Shown here: positions 1 through 6,243 of the stretch, in pieces
Layout: every line of letters starts with the position of its first letter
How positions within the stretch are numbered: the first letter of the stretch is position 1
Source of the DNA: an uncultured Oscillospiraceae bacterium
Lineage (GTDB): Bacteria > Bacillota > Clostridia > Oscillospirales > Ruminococcaceae
DNA length: 8,218 bases
Reading direction: 5' to 3'
NCBI GenBank assembly: GCA_900552845.1
Contig: USBC01000075.1
Span: 1 to 8,218 of the forward strand
The notes under the pieces: generated by a model
What the model was told of the DNA's origin: nothing
What the model saw: the letters and a program-made list of their open reading frames with translations, nothing else
Databases searched by the model: none
Made by a program: the position numbers and the translations under genes

Positions 1-46
1 CGTGCTCGCTGAAGGGGGCGTGCGGGGAGGTAAGCCGCCCGGGGTT

Positions 47-58
47 GGGGGGGGGGGG
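47..58. repeat. 12-G homopolymer
   Basis: An uninterrupted run of 12 G, preceded by GGGG and TT. It lies in a GC-rich stretch of about 100 bases in which I see no gene. Runs of this length are prone to slippage and sequencing error, so the exact length is unreliable. No promoter or reading frame nearby suggests phase variation. Confidence 0.85.
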
Positions 59-108
59 CGACGGCAGCGAATGGAGCGCCCGCCGGTTCTTTTTCCCTGC
101 AGAACATG

Positions 109-151
109 AAAAAGGAAATGATCCCCCTGCTCTGTCATTAGCAGGGGGATC
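109..151 (-). terminator. Rho-independent terminator of the ABC operon
   Basis: A perfect 12-base-pair inverted repeat (GATCCCCCTGCT at 120-131, AGCAGGGGGATC at 140-151) encloses an 8-base loop. Read on the minus strand it lies about 20 bases past the ATPase stop codon. It is followed by ATTTCCTTTTT, a U-rich tract once transcribed. Position, stem strength and tract all fit an intrinsic terminator closing the leftward operon. The tract is broken by CC, so termination may be slightly leaky. Confidence 0.85.
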
Positions 152-170
152 CGCTTATAGGGGGAAAGAT

Positions 171-1808
171 TTACAAGGTTTCCAGTGAGCCGAGGGCGAT
201 GCAGTCGCCGCTTTGACGGTCAAACAGCATAATGTGATGACCGGTGAAGCTGACGCTGTGCTGCTCGCCGATGGTGAACAGGCTGCTGCCGAATACCACA
301 CCGGTGAGCAGGAAGCCGTTGACATAGACCTTGATGGTGGATTCCATACCGGTGGGCATGGCGCCGTAGATCTCGCCCTTGAGGGGGGCTTCGGCGGTGA
401 TATTGAGGAATTCCGGACGGATACCGAGGACAAGATCCTCATTGGTGAGGACAGGGTCCTCCTGCAACGAATCGTCCTCTTCTTCGACCTTGGCAATGTG
501 GTAACGGAACGGTTCGTCCTTGTTGCCCTTTTCTACATAGCCTTTTTCCTGCGATTTGGCAAGGCGCTCAGCGGCGCGCTCGGCAGCCTTACGGTCACGC
601 TCAGCAAACCATGCAGCGAGATCCAGACCGCCCTTGGGACGGAATACGGCCTTAACACCGCCCAAAATCTCGAGGGTGATGCTGCCGTCTGCCTGTTGGG
701 CGCCTTTGGCTTCCACAAAGTTGATGGAGGGATTACCGACGAAATCCGCGACAAAGAGGTTCTGCGGGTGCCCGTAGACGGTGAGGGGCGGCTGATACTG
801 CTGCAAAACGCCGTTGTTGATGAGGCAGATCTGGGTGGCAAGGGTCATGGCTTCCATCTGGTCGTGGGTGACGTAGACGAAGGTGGAGCCGGTTTCCACG
901 TGCAGACGCTGCAATTCGTACCGCATTTCCAGACGCAGTTTGGCATCAAGGTTGGAGAGCGGCTCGTCCATGAATAGGACAGAGGGCTCCGGCGCAAGCG
1001 TACGGGCAATGGCGACACGCTGCTGCTGACCGCCGGAAAGCTCGGCGGGGTAGCGGTCCATAAACATACCGATTTTGACGATGCGGGCAACGCGGCGCAC
1101 GGTGAGGTCGATCTCCTCCTTGGTGAGCTTGCGAACCTCGGTAACGGGCTTGCCGTCCTTATAGATGGCATAATCGGCATCGTAGCTGCCGCCGGAGGCC
1201 TCCAGCGCCTTGCGGGCGGCTTCGGCTTTCTCCCGCAGGGCGGCGGCTTCGGCACTGACATCTCTGCTGTCCTCCAGATGATAGCTCAGCAGCTTTTTGG
1301 CGGTGAACTGGCTGATGGTAAAAGAATCAATGAGCTTGATCAGCGCTTTTTTATCATCCAGCTTGCCCTTTTTATCCCGACATTCCTCCAGCACCTTGGT
1401 GACCTCGGCAGGGGCAGAAAGGATCTGTGCCAGACGGTCATTGACGCGGGCGTCAAAGTCGATCTTGGGCAGCGCCTCCTTGACATTGGAGAGACCGAAG
1501 GAGATGTTTTCGTAAACGGTCATATTGGGCCACAGGGCATAGTTCTGGAACAGGAAGCCGACCCGACGCTTATTGGCGGGGACATTGATGCCCATAGCGC
1601 TATCAAATACGACCTGATCCCCGATGGTGATACGGCCGCTGGTGGGGGTCTCCAGACCTGCAATCATACGCAGGGTGGTGGTTTTGCCGCAGCCGGAGGG
1701 ACCCAGCAGCGTAACAAAGGAGTTATCGGCGATGGTGAGGTTCAGATCCTCCACCGCATAGAATTTACCCCAGCGTTTGGTAATGTGTTCAAGTTTGATC
1801 TCTGGCAT
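171..1808 (-). CDS. ABC importer ATPase with two insertions
   Basis: Cytoplasmic nucleotide-binding subunit that hydrolyses ATP to drive the adjacent importer; 545 aa. Visible motifs are Walker A GPSGCGKTT (36-44), Q-loop Q88 in FQNYALWP, signature LSGGQQQR (257-264), Walker B with DEP (281-283), D-loop SNLDAKLR and switch H315. The core resembles the MalK/PotA/FbpC class, followed by a TOBE-like C-terminus (GIRPE at 462-466). MalK-type proteins have about 50 residues between Q-loop and signature; here there are about 169, so roughly 115 extra, Lys/Glu/Ala-rich residues sit in the helical subdomain (about 112-235). A second charged insertion (about 395-452) interrupts the TOBE region. All catalytic motifs are intact, so it should be active. 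The start is supported by AGGAGG 7 bases upstream, inside the last codons of the permease gene. The substrate cannot be read from this subunit. Confidence 0.95.
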   Translation of the reverse strand: MPEIKLEHITKRWGKFYAVEDLNLTIADNSFVTLLGPSGCGKTTTLRMIAGLETPTSGRITIGDQVVFDSAMGINVPANKRRVGFLFQNYALWPNMTVYENISFGLSNVKEALPKIDFDARVNDRLAQILSAPAEVTKVLEECRDKKGKLDDKKALIKLIDSFTISQFTAKKLLSYHLEDSRDVSAEAAALREKAEAARKALEASGGSYDADYAIYKDGKPVTEVRKLTKEEIDLTVRRVARIVKIGMFMDRYPAELSGGQQQRVAIARTLAPEPSVLFMDEPLSNLDAKLRLEMRYELQRLHVETGSTFVYVTHDQMEAMTLATQICLINNGVLQQYQPPLTVYGHPQNLFVADFVGNPSINFVEAKGAQQADGSITLEILGGVKAVFRPKGGLDLAAWFAERDRKAAERAAERLAKSQEKGYVEKGNKDEPFRYHIAKVEEEDDSLQEDPVLTNEDLVLGIRPEFLNITAEAPLKGEIYGAMPTGMESTIKVYVNGFLLTGVVFGSSLFTIGEQHSVSFTGHHIMLFDRQSGDCIALGSLETL

Positions 1809-1811
1809 GGT

Positions 1812-3641
1812 TTAACCTCCTATTCCCTTATCAAGGCTGGCCCCGGTGACCTTATTGACCAGGGTATTACAGATGAGAATGGTGACGATGAGGATCAGAT
1901 TGATACCGCTGGAGAAGGCATACAGACCCATTTCATCAAAGTAATCCAGCGTGGTGGAGAGAATGAAGCCCTGTACGCACAGCAGCATAAACAGGCTCAG
2001 CTCTCGCAGACAGGTCATAAACGGCAGCAGATAGCCGCTGATGATGGAGGATTTTTGAATGGGAATGATGATGCGGGTCATGCGCTTGATCCACGGGACG
2101 TCCTGAATGACAGCGGCTTCCTCGATCTCGCCGGAGAGCTGCAGCATGGAATTGAGCGAGCTGCGGCTGGCAAAAGGAATGTACTTGATGGTGCCTGCGA
2201 TGATAAGCAGGGTATAGGTGTTGAACAGATTGAAGTGCTTATTGGAGAACAGGATAAAGAACGCAACACCTACGGCAATGGACGGCATGAGGTAGGGCAG
2301 GAACGCCACGCTGTTGACATAGTTTGCCCAGCGGCTGCGGCGGTTCTTACTGACGGCATAGCCGATGAGCGTACCGATGGTGCCGGCAATGAGCGCACAG
2401 CTGACGCTGACGAGCATGGTACCCTTGAAGGCGGTCCAGATGGTGTTATTGTAGAGAATACCCTTTTGCCCGTACATACCGTTTTCGGTGACATTTTCGC
2501 TGGTGATCCACCACTTGGTGGTGAGGTTATTGGCATCGCCGGTGTACAGGAAGCTGTAATCGCCGGGATTGGGCAGGAAGGTTTCAAACGCAAAGGAAAT
2601 GATGGGGAAGATGCTGGTAAAGAAGGTAATGATGATGAGAATAACGGCGATGACTACACGACCGGTACGCCCCAGATTGATCTTGGAGATCTGACCGGAC
2701 TTGCCGGTGACGGTGGTGTAGTTCTTGCGGCTTTTGAGGCTGCGCTGATTGAGCAGCATGATAGCCACGCCGAAGATCATCATAATGATGGCAAGGATAC
2801 TGGCTTCGCCGGTATATTTGGAGTTCATGGATACATACTTGGTGGAAAGGGTGGCAAGACCCAGATAATGCGGGACGGGGTAGGAACCCATGGAGCTGCC
2901 GAACACCAGCAGAATGGTGGAAAGAATGGCGGGCTTGACCATGGGCAGGGTGATGCGGAACATGGTTTTCCACTTGGGGGTATCCAGAATGGTAGCGGCT
3001 TCCTCAAGGTTAGCGTCCATATTGCGGAAGATGCCGCCGATGAGGATATAGGCAAAGGGCGCATAGTGCAAGCCCAGTACGATCAAGCTGGGGAACAGTC
3101 CCTTGCACCACCACAGCGGCATCTGAACATTGAACAGGGAGGTGAGCAGACCGTTGCTGGTGCCGGTAACGGCATTGGAATTGAAAAGGTTCTGCCACAC
3201 GACCGCCAGAGTCCACTGGGGCATGATGTAGGGGAAGATGAAGATGGAGCTTAAGTATTTGCGGCAGGAAAGATTGGTGCGTGTGATGAGAAACGCAAAA
3301 ATGCCGCCGAAAAGGATAGCCACGATGCAGGAGCCGACCGATAGCAGGACGGTATTCCACAGGGGGGTCCAAAGATTGATCTTGGCCAGCGGGCTGGTGA
3401 ACAGATCGGTGTAATTGACCAGCGTGTAGCCCGAAACCTGACCGGTCAGGTGGGCATCGATGGTACCTGGGTGGATCTTGAAGGTATCCTGCACAATGGC
3501 GACGATGGGCGCTACCGTGGTGATGGTAAGGACGATGCCCATCAGCAGCAGGATAACATTATGGGGCTTGGAAAAAAAGGTTTTGACCTTATTGCGCCGC
3601 ACAGCGGCGGGATTGGCCTGTAAAGCTGCGGCTTTATTCAT
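1812..3641 (-). CDS. Fused two-domain ABC permease (FbpB-like)
   Basis: Inner-membrane channel of the importer; 609 aa, about twice the usual single-domain length. Two BPD_transp_1-type halves are joined in one chain, as in ferric-iron FbpB-type permeases. I count about 12 hydrophobic segments, beginning at about 28-50. Each half has an EAA coupling loop that contacts the ATPase: EEAATILDTP (213-222) followed by LP, and EEAAVIQDVP (507-516) followed by IP. In both, the Gly usual at the seventh EAA position is Asp (D220, D514). A polar loop of about 50 residues (353-400) lies outside the membrane after the first helix of the second half. The start has AGAGGTG about 10 bases upstream, a slightly long spacing. 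The stop is 3 bases before the ATPase start, suggesting translational coupling. Fe3+, thiamine, polyamine or another small ligand are all possible. Confidence 0.93.
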   Translation of the reverse strand: MNKAAALQANPAAVRRNKVKTFFSKPHNVILLLMGIVLTITTVAPIVAIVQDTFKIHPGTIDAHLTGQVSGYTLVNYTDLFTSPLAKINLWTPLWNTVLLSVGSCIVAILFGGIFAFLITRTNLSCRKYLSSIFIFPYIMPQWTLAVVWQNLFNSNAVTGTSNGLLTSLFNVQMPLWWCKGLFPSLIVLGLHYAPFAYILIGGIFRNMDANLEEAATILDTPKWKTMFRITLPMVKPAILSTILLVFGSSMGSYPVPHYLGLATLSTKYVSMNSKYTGEASILAIIMMIFGVAIMLLNQRSLKSRKNYTTVTGKSGQISKINLGRTGRVVIAVILIIITFFTSIFPIISFAFETFLPNPGDYSFLYTGDANNLTTKWWITSENVTENGMYGQKGILYNNTIWTAFKGTMLVSVSCALIAGTIGTLIGYAVSKNRRSRWANYVNSVAFLPYLMPSIAVGVAFFILFSNKHFNLFNTYTLLIIAGTIKYIPFASRSSLNSMLQLSGEIEEAAVIQDVPWIKRMTRIIIPIQKSSIISGYLLPFMTCLRELSLFMLLCVQGFILSTTLDYFDEMGLYAFSSGINLILIVTILICNTLVNKVTGASLDKGIGG

Positions 3642-3689
3642 GGTAGGGTTTCACCTCTCTTGTGGGGAGTGGGGCTGCGAAAAGGGGAA

Positions 3690-3734
3690 CGCCCCCGGCG
3701 CGGCGGTTGGACGCGATCCGGGGGCGCGCTTTTT
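3690..3734 (-). promoter_or_regulatory. Intercistronic GC-rich hairpin
   Basis: Between the binding-protein stop and the permease start lies a 9-base-pair stem (CGCCCCCGG at 3690-3698, CCGGGGGCG at 3718-3726). It is extended by an inner CGCG/CGCG pair (3699-3702, 3712-3715) across a 2-base bulge. In the operon direction only CCCCTTTT follows, a poor terminator tract. On the plus strand the hairpin is followed by GCGC and T5 (3730-3734). In the operon it more likely blocks 3' decay or partly attenuates, giving more binding protein than permease. On the plus strand it could end antisense transcripts. The hairpin is seen; its roles are inferred. Confidence 0.6.
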
Positions 3735-3776
3735 ACTTCTTAACAGATCGCAAGGATAAGTGCGTGGTGAATTTTA

Positions 3777-5114
3777 TCAGCCGGCGCTGTACTTATCCAG
3801 AACCTCGATCCAGCTGCCTACGGTGAAGGCAACAGAAGCGCAGTATTCGGGATCCTCGAGGACCAGCTTATCAGCCCACCATTCATAACCGCGGTCATTC
3901 TTGCAGTCGAAGGTGTTGACGCCGTCAACATAGCCGCCCTCCTGATGATGATACTTCTCCTCGGTGCCGGCAGCAACGGTCGGATTGGAGGAATAGCCGC
4001 CCATATCCTTGCCCCAGGCAGAGAAGCCGTCAACGGTGCAGGTCATGTAGGCGATAAAGGCGCAGGCAGTCCAGGGCAGCGGGCTGTTATCGGTGACGAA
4101 CAGATAGTGGCAGTAGCCATAGCCGCCGAGACCGGTGTAGCCATCCTGATAAGCAGCAACCTTGATGTTGTTCTTGGAAACGGTGTCGGACTCCTCAACG
4201 GAGCGCAGCTTGGAATAAACCAGCAGACCGAATTGATCGGTAGCAGATTTGGAAACCAGAGTATTGCAGATAGGACCATCATCGGTCTGGGCATTGTAGC
4301 TGCCGACCCACAGCTTGATCCAGGCAAGACCGTACTTGGCGTTCTCGGTCAGACCGAGGTTCGCAGCATCGGCAGCCATGGCATCGATGGTGGGCTGGAA
4401 GTAAGCCTGCTCCTCAGCGGGGAGCGCCTCGAAAGCAGTCTTGAGGGCGGTGGAATAATCGTCACGGGTGAGCATGTACAGGAAGTTCTTGCCGACGATC
4501 TCGGAGTCGATATCCATGAACAGACCATGCTCGCCTTCCGCTACGAAGTCCCAAATGTTATCATAGGTCTTTTCACCGGTGCAGTTATACATAAATACCT
4601 TATTGAGGGTCTGCAGGGGCAGATAGCCTTCATAGGCATCGGCGGTGGTGTTGTTGGCGTCAGCCCAATCCTTGGGGATAAAGGTATCCAGAACGCCGGT
4701 CTTGACCATCTTGCTCTCGATCTGGTTGCCGTCCTGAATGAGGGTCATGGCAAAGGTGCCGGTCGCCTTCAGGGAGTCAGCGGTGAGCTGCTCAAAGATC
4801 TTGTTGTTCTTGGGCTGCTGCCACTCGAAGTTCAGGGTGTAGCTGGAGTCGATGGACTGCAGGTACTCGATGAACAGGGGCAGAGCGCTCTTGCCGCGGC
4901 TGGAGTTACCAACGCCGTAGAAGGTCTTGCCGTTGGACTCCTCGATCGCTTTTTTCGCCAGCTCCTCAAGAGTCATGCCTTCTGCTTCCTTAATGATCTG
5001 CTGGACAGCGGAAAGCTCCTCGTTATCGGGAGTGGGTGCAGGCTTCTCGCCGCAGCCGACCATCAGGGTAAGAACCATGATGACAGCCAGCAGCATAGAC
5101 AGTGCTTTTTTCAT
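3777..5114 (-). CDS. ABC importer substrate-binding lipoprotein
   Basis: Extracellular, membrane-anchored ligand receptor of the importer; 445 aa from the chosen ATG. It opens with a lipoprotein signal: basic MKK, a hydrophobic stretch (about 4-18) and lipobox MVGC, with C21 the predicted lipidated cysteine and a short Pro-rich linker after it. Met at -3 is less common but tolerated. Length and general layout match family 1/Fbp- and Pot-like binding proteins, and first position in a binding protein-permease-ATPase operon confirms the role. I cannot assign a ligand. Many aromatic residues, a YGYCHY segment (332-337) and a YHH segment (388-390) are seen but not diagnostic. An in-frame ATG 57 bases upstream was rejected because GGAGGAGA (5121-5128) sits 6 bases before this ATG and the signal peptide starts here. 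Expression probably comes from the promoter at 5236-5264. Confidence 0.93.
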   Translation of the reverse strand: MKKALSMLLAVIMVLTLMVGCGEKPAPTPDNEELSAVQQIIKEAEGMTLEELAKKAIEESNGKTFYGVGNSSRGKSALPLFIEYLQSIDSSYTLNFEWQQPKNNKIFEQLTADSLKATGTFAMTLIQDGNQIESKMVKTGVLDTFIPKDWADANNTTADAYEGYLPLQTLNKVFMYNCTGEKTYDNIWDFVAEGEHGLFMDIDSEIVGKNFLYMLTRDDYSTALKTAFEALPAEEQAYFQPTIDAMAADAANLGLTENAKYGLAWIKLWVGSYNAQTDDGPICNTLVSKSATDQFGLLVYSKLRSVEESDTVSKNNIKVAAYQDGYTGLGGYGYCHYLFVTDNSPLPWTACAFIAYMTCTVDGFSAWGKDMGGYSSNPTVAAGTEEKYHHQEGGYVDGVNTFDCKNDRGYEWWADKLVLEDPEYCASVAFTVGSWIEVLDKYSAG

Positions 5115-5120
5115 TGTTTT

Positions 5121-5128
5121 TCTCCTCC
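5121..5128 (-). promoter_or_regulatory. Shine-Dalgarno of the binding-protein gene
   Basis: GGAGGAGA on the minus strand, 6 bases before the ATG at 5114. It is near-perfect and decides the start in favour of the 445-residue lipoprotein over the longer frame. Confidence 0.9.
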
Positions 5129-5144
5129 ATGTTTCTTTTTTTTT

Positions 5145-5169
5145 GACCGCACCGCAGAGGGCGGCGGTC
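5145..5169 (-). promoter_or_regulatory. Leader hairpin before the ribosome-binding site
   Basis: On the minus strand GACCGC pairs with GCGGTC (6 base pairs), with further inner GC pairing around a small loop. It is followed by nine A and then the Shine-Dalgarno. No T tract follows in this direction, so it is not a terminator for this operon. A 5' hairpin of this kind may protect the mRNA or space the ribosome-binding site in an unpaired A-rich stretch. Confidence 0.5.
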
Positions 5170-5185
5170 ATGGGAAATGAAAGCG

Positions 5186-5222
5186 GGCAAGGGATTTACA
5201 AAAACCTTACAAAAACCTTGCC
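5186..5222 (-). promoter_or_regulatory. Leader stem-loop containing tandem 11-base repeats
   Basis: GGCAAGG (5186-5192) and CCTTGCC (5216-5222) form a 7-base-pair stem around a 23-base loop. The loop and the start of the second arm hold two directly adjacent copies of TTACAAAAACC (5196-5206 and 5207-5217, plus strand). The element lies just downstream of the predicted transcription start of the binding-protein operon. It could be an RNA structure or a double-strand operator with sites one helical turn apart. It matches no riboswitch class I recognise. Confidence 0.4.
5196..5217. repeat. Tandem 11-base direct repeat
   Basis: TTACAAAAACC occurs twice with no gap and no mismatch. The period of 11 is close to one helical turn, which would place both copies on the same DNA face. 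It lies roughly 20-35 bases downstream of the leftward -10 box. Confidence 0.8.
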
Positions 5223-5235
5223 GAAACTTTACTAT

Positions 5236-5264
5236 ATTATATAACTTAGTCTAATGATTGTCAA
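5236..5264 (-). promoter_or_regulatory. Consensus sigma-A promoter of the ABC operon
   Basis: On the minus strand TTGACA (5264-5259) and TATAAT (5241-5236) are separated by exactly 17 bases, a full match to the housekeeping consensus. Start of transcription is expected near 5229, giving a leader of about 115 bases. The surrounding DNA is strongly AT-rich. So strong a core promoter would normally need a repressor or leader control. Confidence 0.88.
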
Positions 5265-5286
5265 TTATGACATTTATTACTATACT

Positions 5287-5315
5287 ATTATACTTAAACT
5301 GGATATAATGCACAA
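5287..5315 (-). promoter_or_regulatory. Possible second leftward promoter
   Basis: TTGTGC (5315-5310) and TATAAT (5292-5287) on the minus strand are 17 bases apart, about 50 bases upstream of the main promoter. Its -35 box overlaps the left arm of the inverted repeat at 5309-5335. In AT-rich DNA a chance TATAAT is likely, so this is tentative. Confidence 0.35.
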
Positions 5316-5335
5316 TAAATTCGCCATTTTGTGCA
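5309..5335. promoter_or_regulatory. Inverted repeat, candidate operator
   Basis: TGCACAA (5309-5315) and TTGTGCA (5329-5335) are exact inverted copies separated by 13 bases, so the arm centres are 20 bases apart, about two helical turns. The site lies between the divergent promoters, upstream of the main leftward one. This is a typical arrangement for a dimeric regulator, but no regulator gene is in the window to pair with it. Confidence 0.45.
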
Positions 5336-5372
5336 AAAACAACGGGCGGAAGTAGCCGAAGTGGGCAGACTA

Positions 5373-5381
5373 TGCTATAAT
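5373..5381 (+). promoter_or_regulatory. Extended -10 promoter of the HAD gene
   Basis: TGCTATAAT is a perfect extended -10 box. The matching -35 region (TAGCCG at 5353-5358) is poor, as often seen when TGn is present. Transcription would begin near 5388, leaving a leader of about 30 bases before the ATG at 5417. Confidence 0.75.
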
Positions 5382-5416
5382 ATGGAGCGAAAAACAGCCC
5401 GAAAGAAGGGACAAAA

Positions 5417-6187
5417 ATGATCCGACTGGTGACATGTGACATAGACGGCACGCTGCTGCATAGGGCGGAGACTGCCATTGACGCCGAAACGCTGCGGGAG
5501 ATCGCGCGGCTGCGGGAAAAGGGGATCCTTTTCTGCCCTGCCAGCGGCAGACAGTACCACAGCCTGCGGCGGCTGTTTGCACCGGCGGGCAAGGAGCTTG
5601 CCTATATCTGCGAAAACGGGTCGGTGGTATTCGGCCCAGGTGACCCGGCGCCGGTGTGGGGCAAGGTGCCGCTGAACCGCACCGAGGCGGTTCAGCTGTG
5701 CCGGGACATTATGACACAGCCGGGGTGCGAGATCAATGCGAGTGGAGAAAACACCTGCTATGTATGCACCCGCGATGAGGAATATCTGCGCCATATGCGG
5801 GAGGACGTGGGGAATGTGACCGAGGTGGTGGACGACCCCGAGGAGATCCCGGAGGAAATCATCAAGGTTTCGGCATTCAGCCGCCGCGGGAGCGAAGCGG
5901 TGATCGGATATTTTAAGGAACGCTGGGGAGAGATCTTTCAGGTGGCGGTTGCCGGCGAGCAGTGGATCGATTTTACGATCGCCGATAAAGGCTCCGGCTT
6001 GAAGATCATCTGCAAAGCGATGGGAGTAAAGCCGGAGGAGGTTATGTCCTTCGGGGACAATTATAATGATATTCCGATCCTTTCTCTGGTGGGGTACCCT
6101 TATATAATGGATAATGCAGTACAGGAGCTGCGGGACAGATTTCCCAATCATTGCCGCCGTGTAGCCGATATTTTGAAAACCCTGTAA
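5417..6187 (+). CDS. Cof-type HAD-superfamily phosphatase
   Basis: Cytoplasmic Mg2+-dependent phosphohydrolase, likely acting on a sugar phosphate or similar small phosphomonoester; 256 aa, normal for the Cof/YbiV group (class IIB, C2 cap). All four HAD motifs are present: DIDGT with nucleophile D8 and acid D10, S43 in PASGR, K191 in DKG, and GDNYND (213-218) whose acids hold Mg2+. The cap falls between motifs II and III (about 80-185). The start follows AGAAGGG at 6 bases spacing and is preceded by its own promoter. It is divergent from the ABC operon and shares its control region, which hints at, but does not prove, a metabolic link. Members of this family are promiscuous, so no substrate or gene name is given. 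Confidence 0.93.
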   Translation: MIRLVTCDIDGTLLHRAETAIDAETLREIARLREKGILFCPASGRQYHSLRRLFAPAGKELAYICENGSVVFGPGDPAPVWGKVPLNRTEAVQLCRDIMTQPGCEINASGENTCYVCTRDEEYLRHMREDVGNVTEVVDDPEEIPEEIIKVSAFSRRGSEAVIGYFKERWGEIFQVAVAGEQWIDFTIADKGSGLKIICKAMGVKPEEVMSFGDNYNDIPILSLVGYPYIMDNAVQELRDRFPNHCRRVADILKTL

Positions 6188-6198
6188 AGCGGCGGCAA
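6151..6198. repeat. Inverted repeat across the HAD stop codon
   Basis: TTGCCGCCG (6151-6159) and CGGCGGCAA (6190-6198) are exact 9-base inverted copies separated by 30 bases, with the HAD stop inside the loop. No T tract follows directly in either direction. It may be a 3' stabilising structure shared by the convergent genes, or chance in GC-rich coding DNA. Confidence 0.35.
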
Positions 6199-6243
6199 AC
6201 CGAATAATGCGTGAACGCTTTCTGCTTTTCTGCGGCACCTCCC

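Noticed and set aside
1278..3254. 658-codon plus-strand open frame opposite the permease and ATPase
   Set aside because: It lies antisense to two genes with clear family motifs, spans their boundary, has low-complexity Gly/Asp/Gln/His-rich composition and shows no recognisable domain. It is a mirror of the minus-strand codon bias.
5115..5171. Upstream start for the binding protein (464 residues)
   Set aside because: It would place 19 mostly polar residues before the lipoprotein signal and would include the Shine-Dalgarno inside the coding region.
3945..5180. 411-codon plus-strand open frame opposite the binding-protein gene
   Set aside because: Antisense to a lipoprotein gene with a good promoter, Shine-Dalgarno and signal peptide; the translation is Gly/Leu/Val-rich without motifs.
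5131..5264. T-box or known riboswitch in the importer leader
   Set aside because: The leader is about 115 bases, lacks a T-box core and any terminator/antiterminator pair, and shows no conserved riboswitch core that I recognise.
5251..5592. Small minus-strand frame across the divergent control region
   Set aside because: It covers promoters and runs antisense to the start of the HAD gene, with no Shine-Dalgarno or domain.
6188..6243. Terminator between the convergent HAD and EAL genes
   Set aside because: GCG-TGAA-CGC followed by TTTCTGCTTTTCT is only a 3-base-pair stem, too weak to call, although the pyrimidine tract is suggestive.
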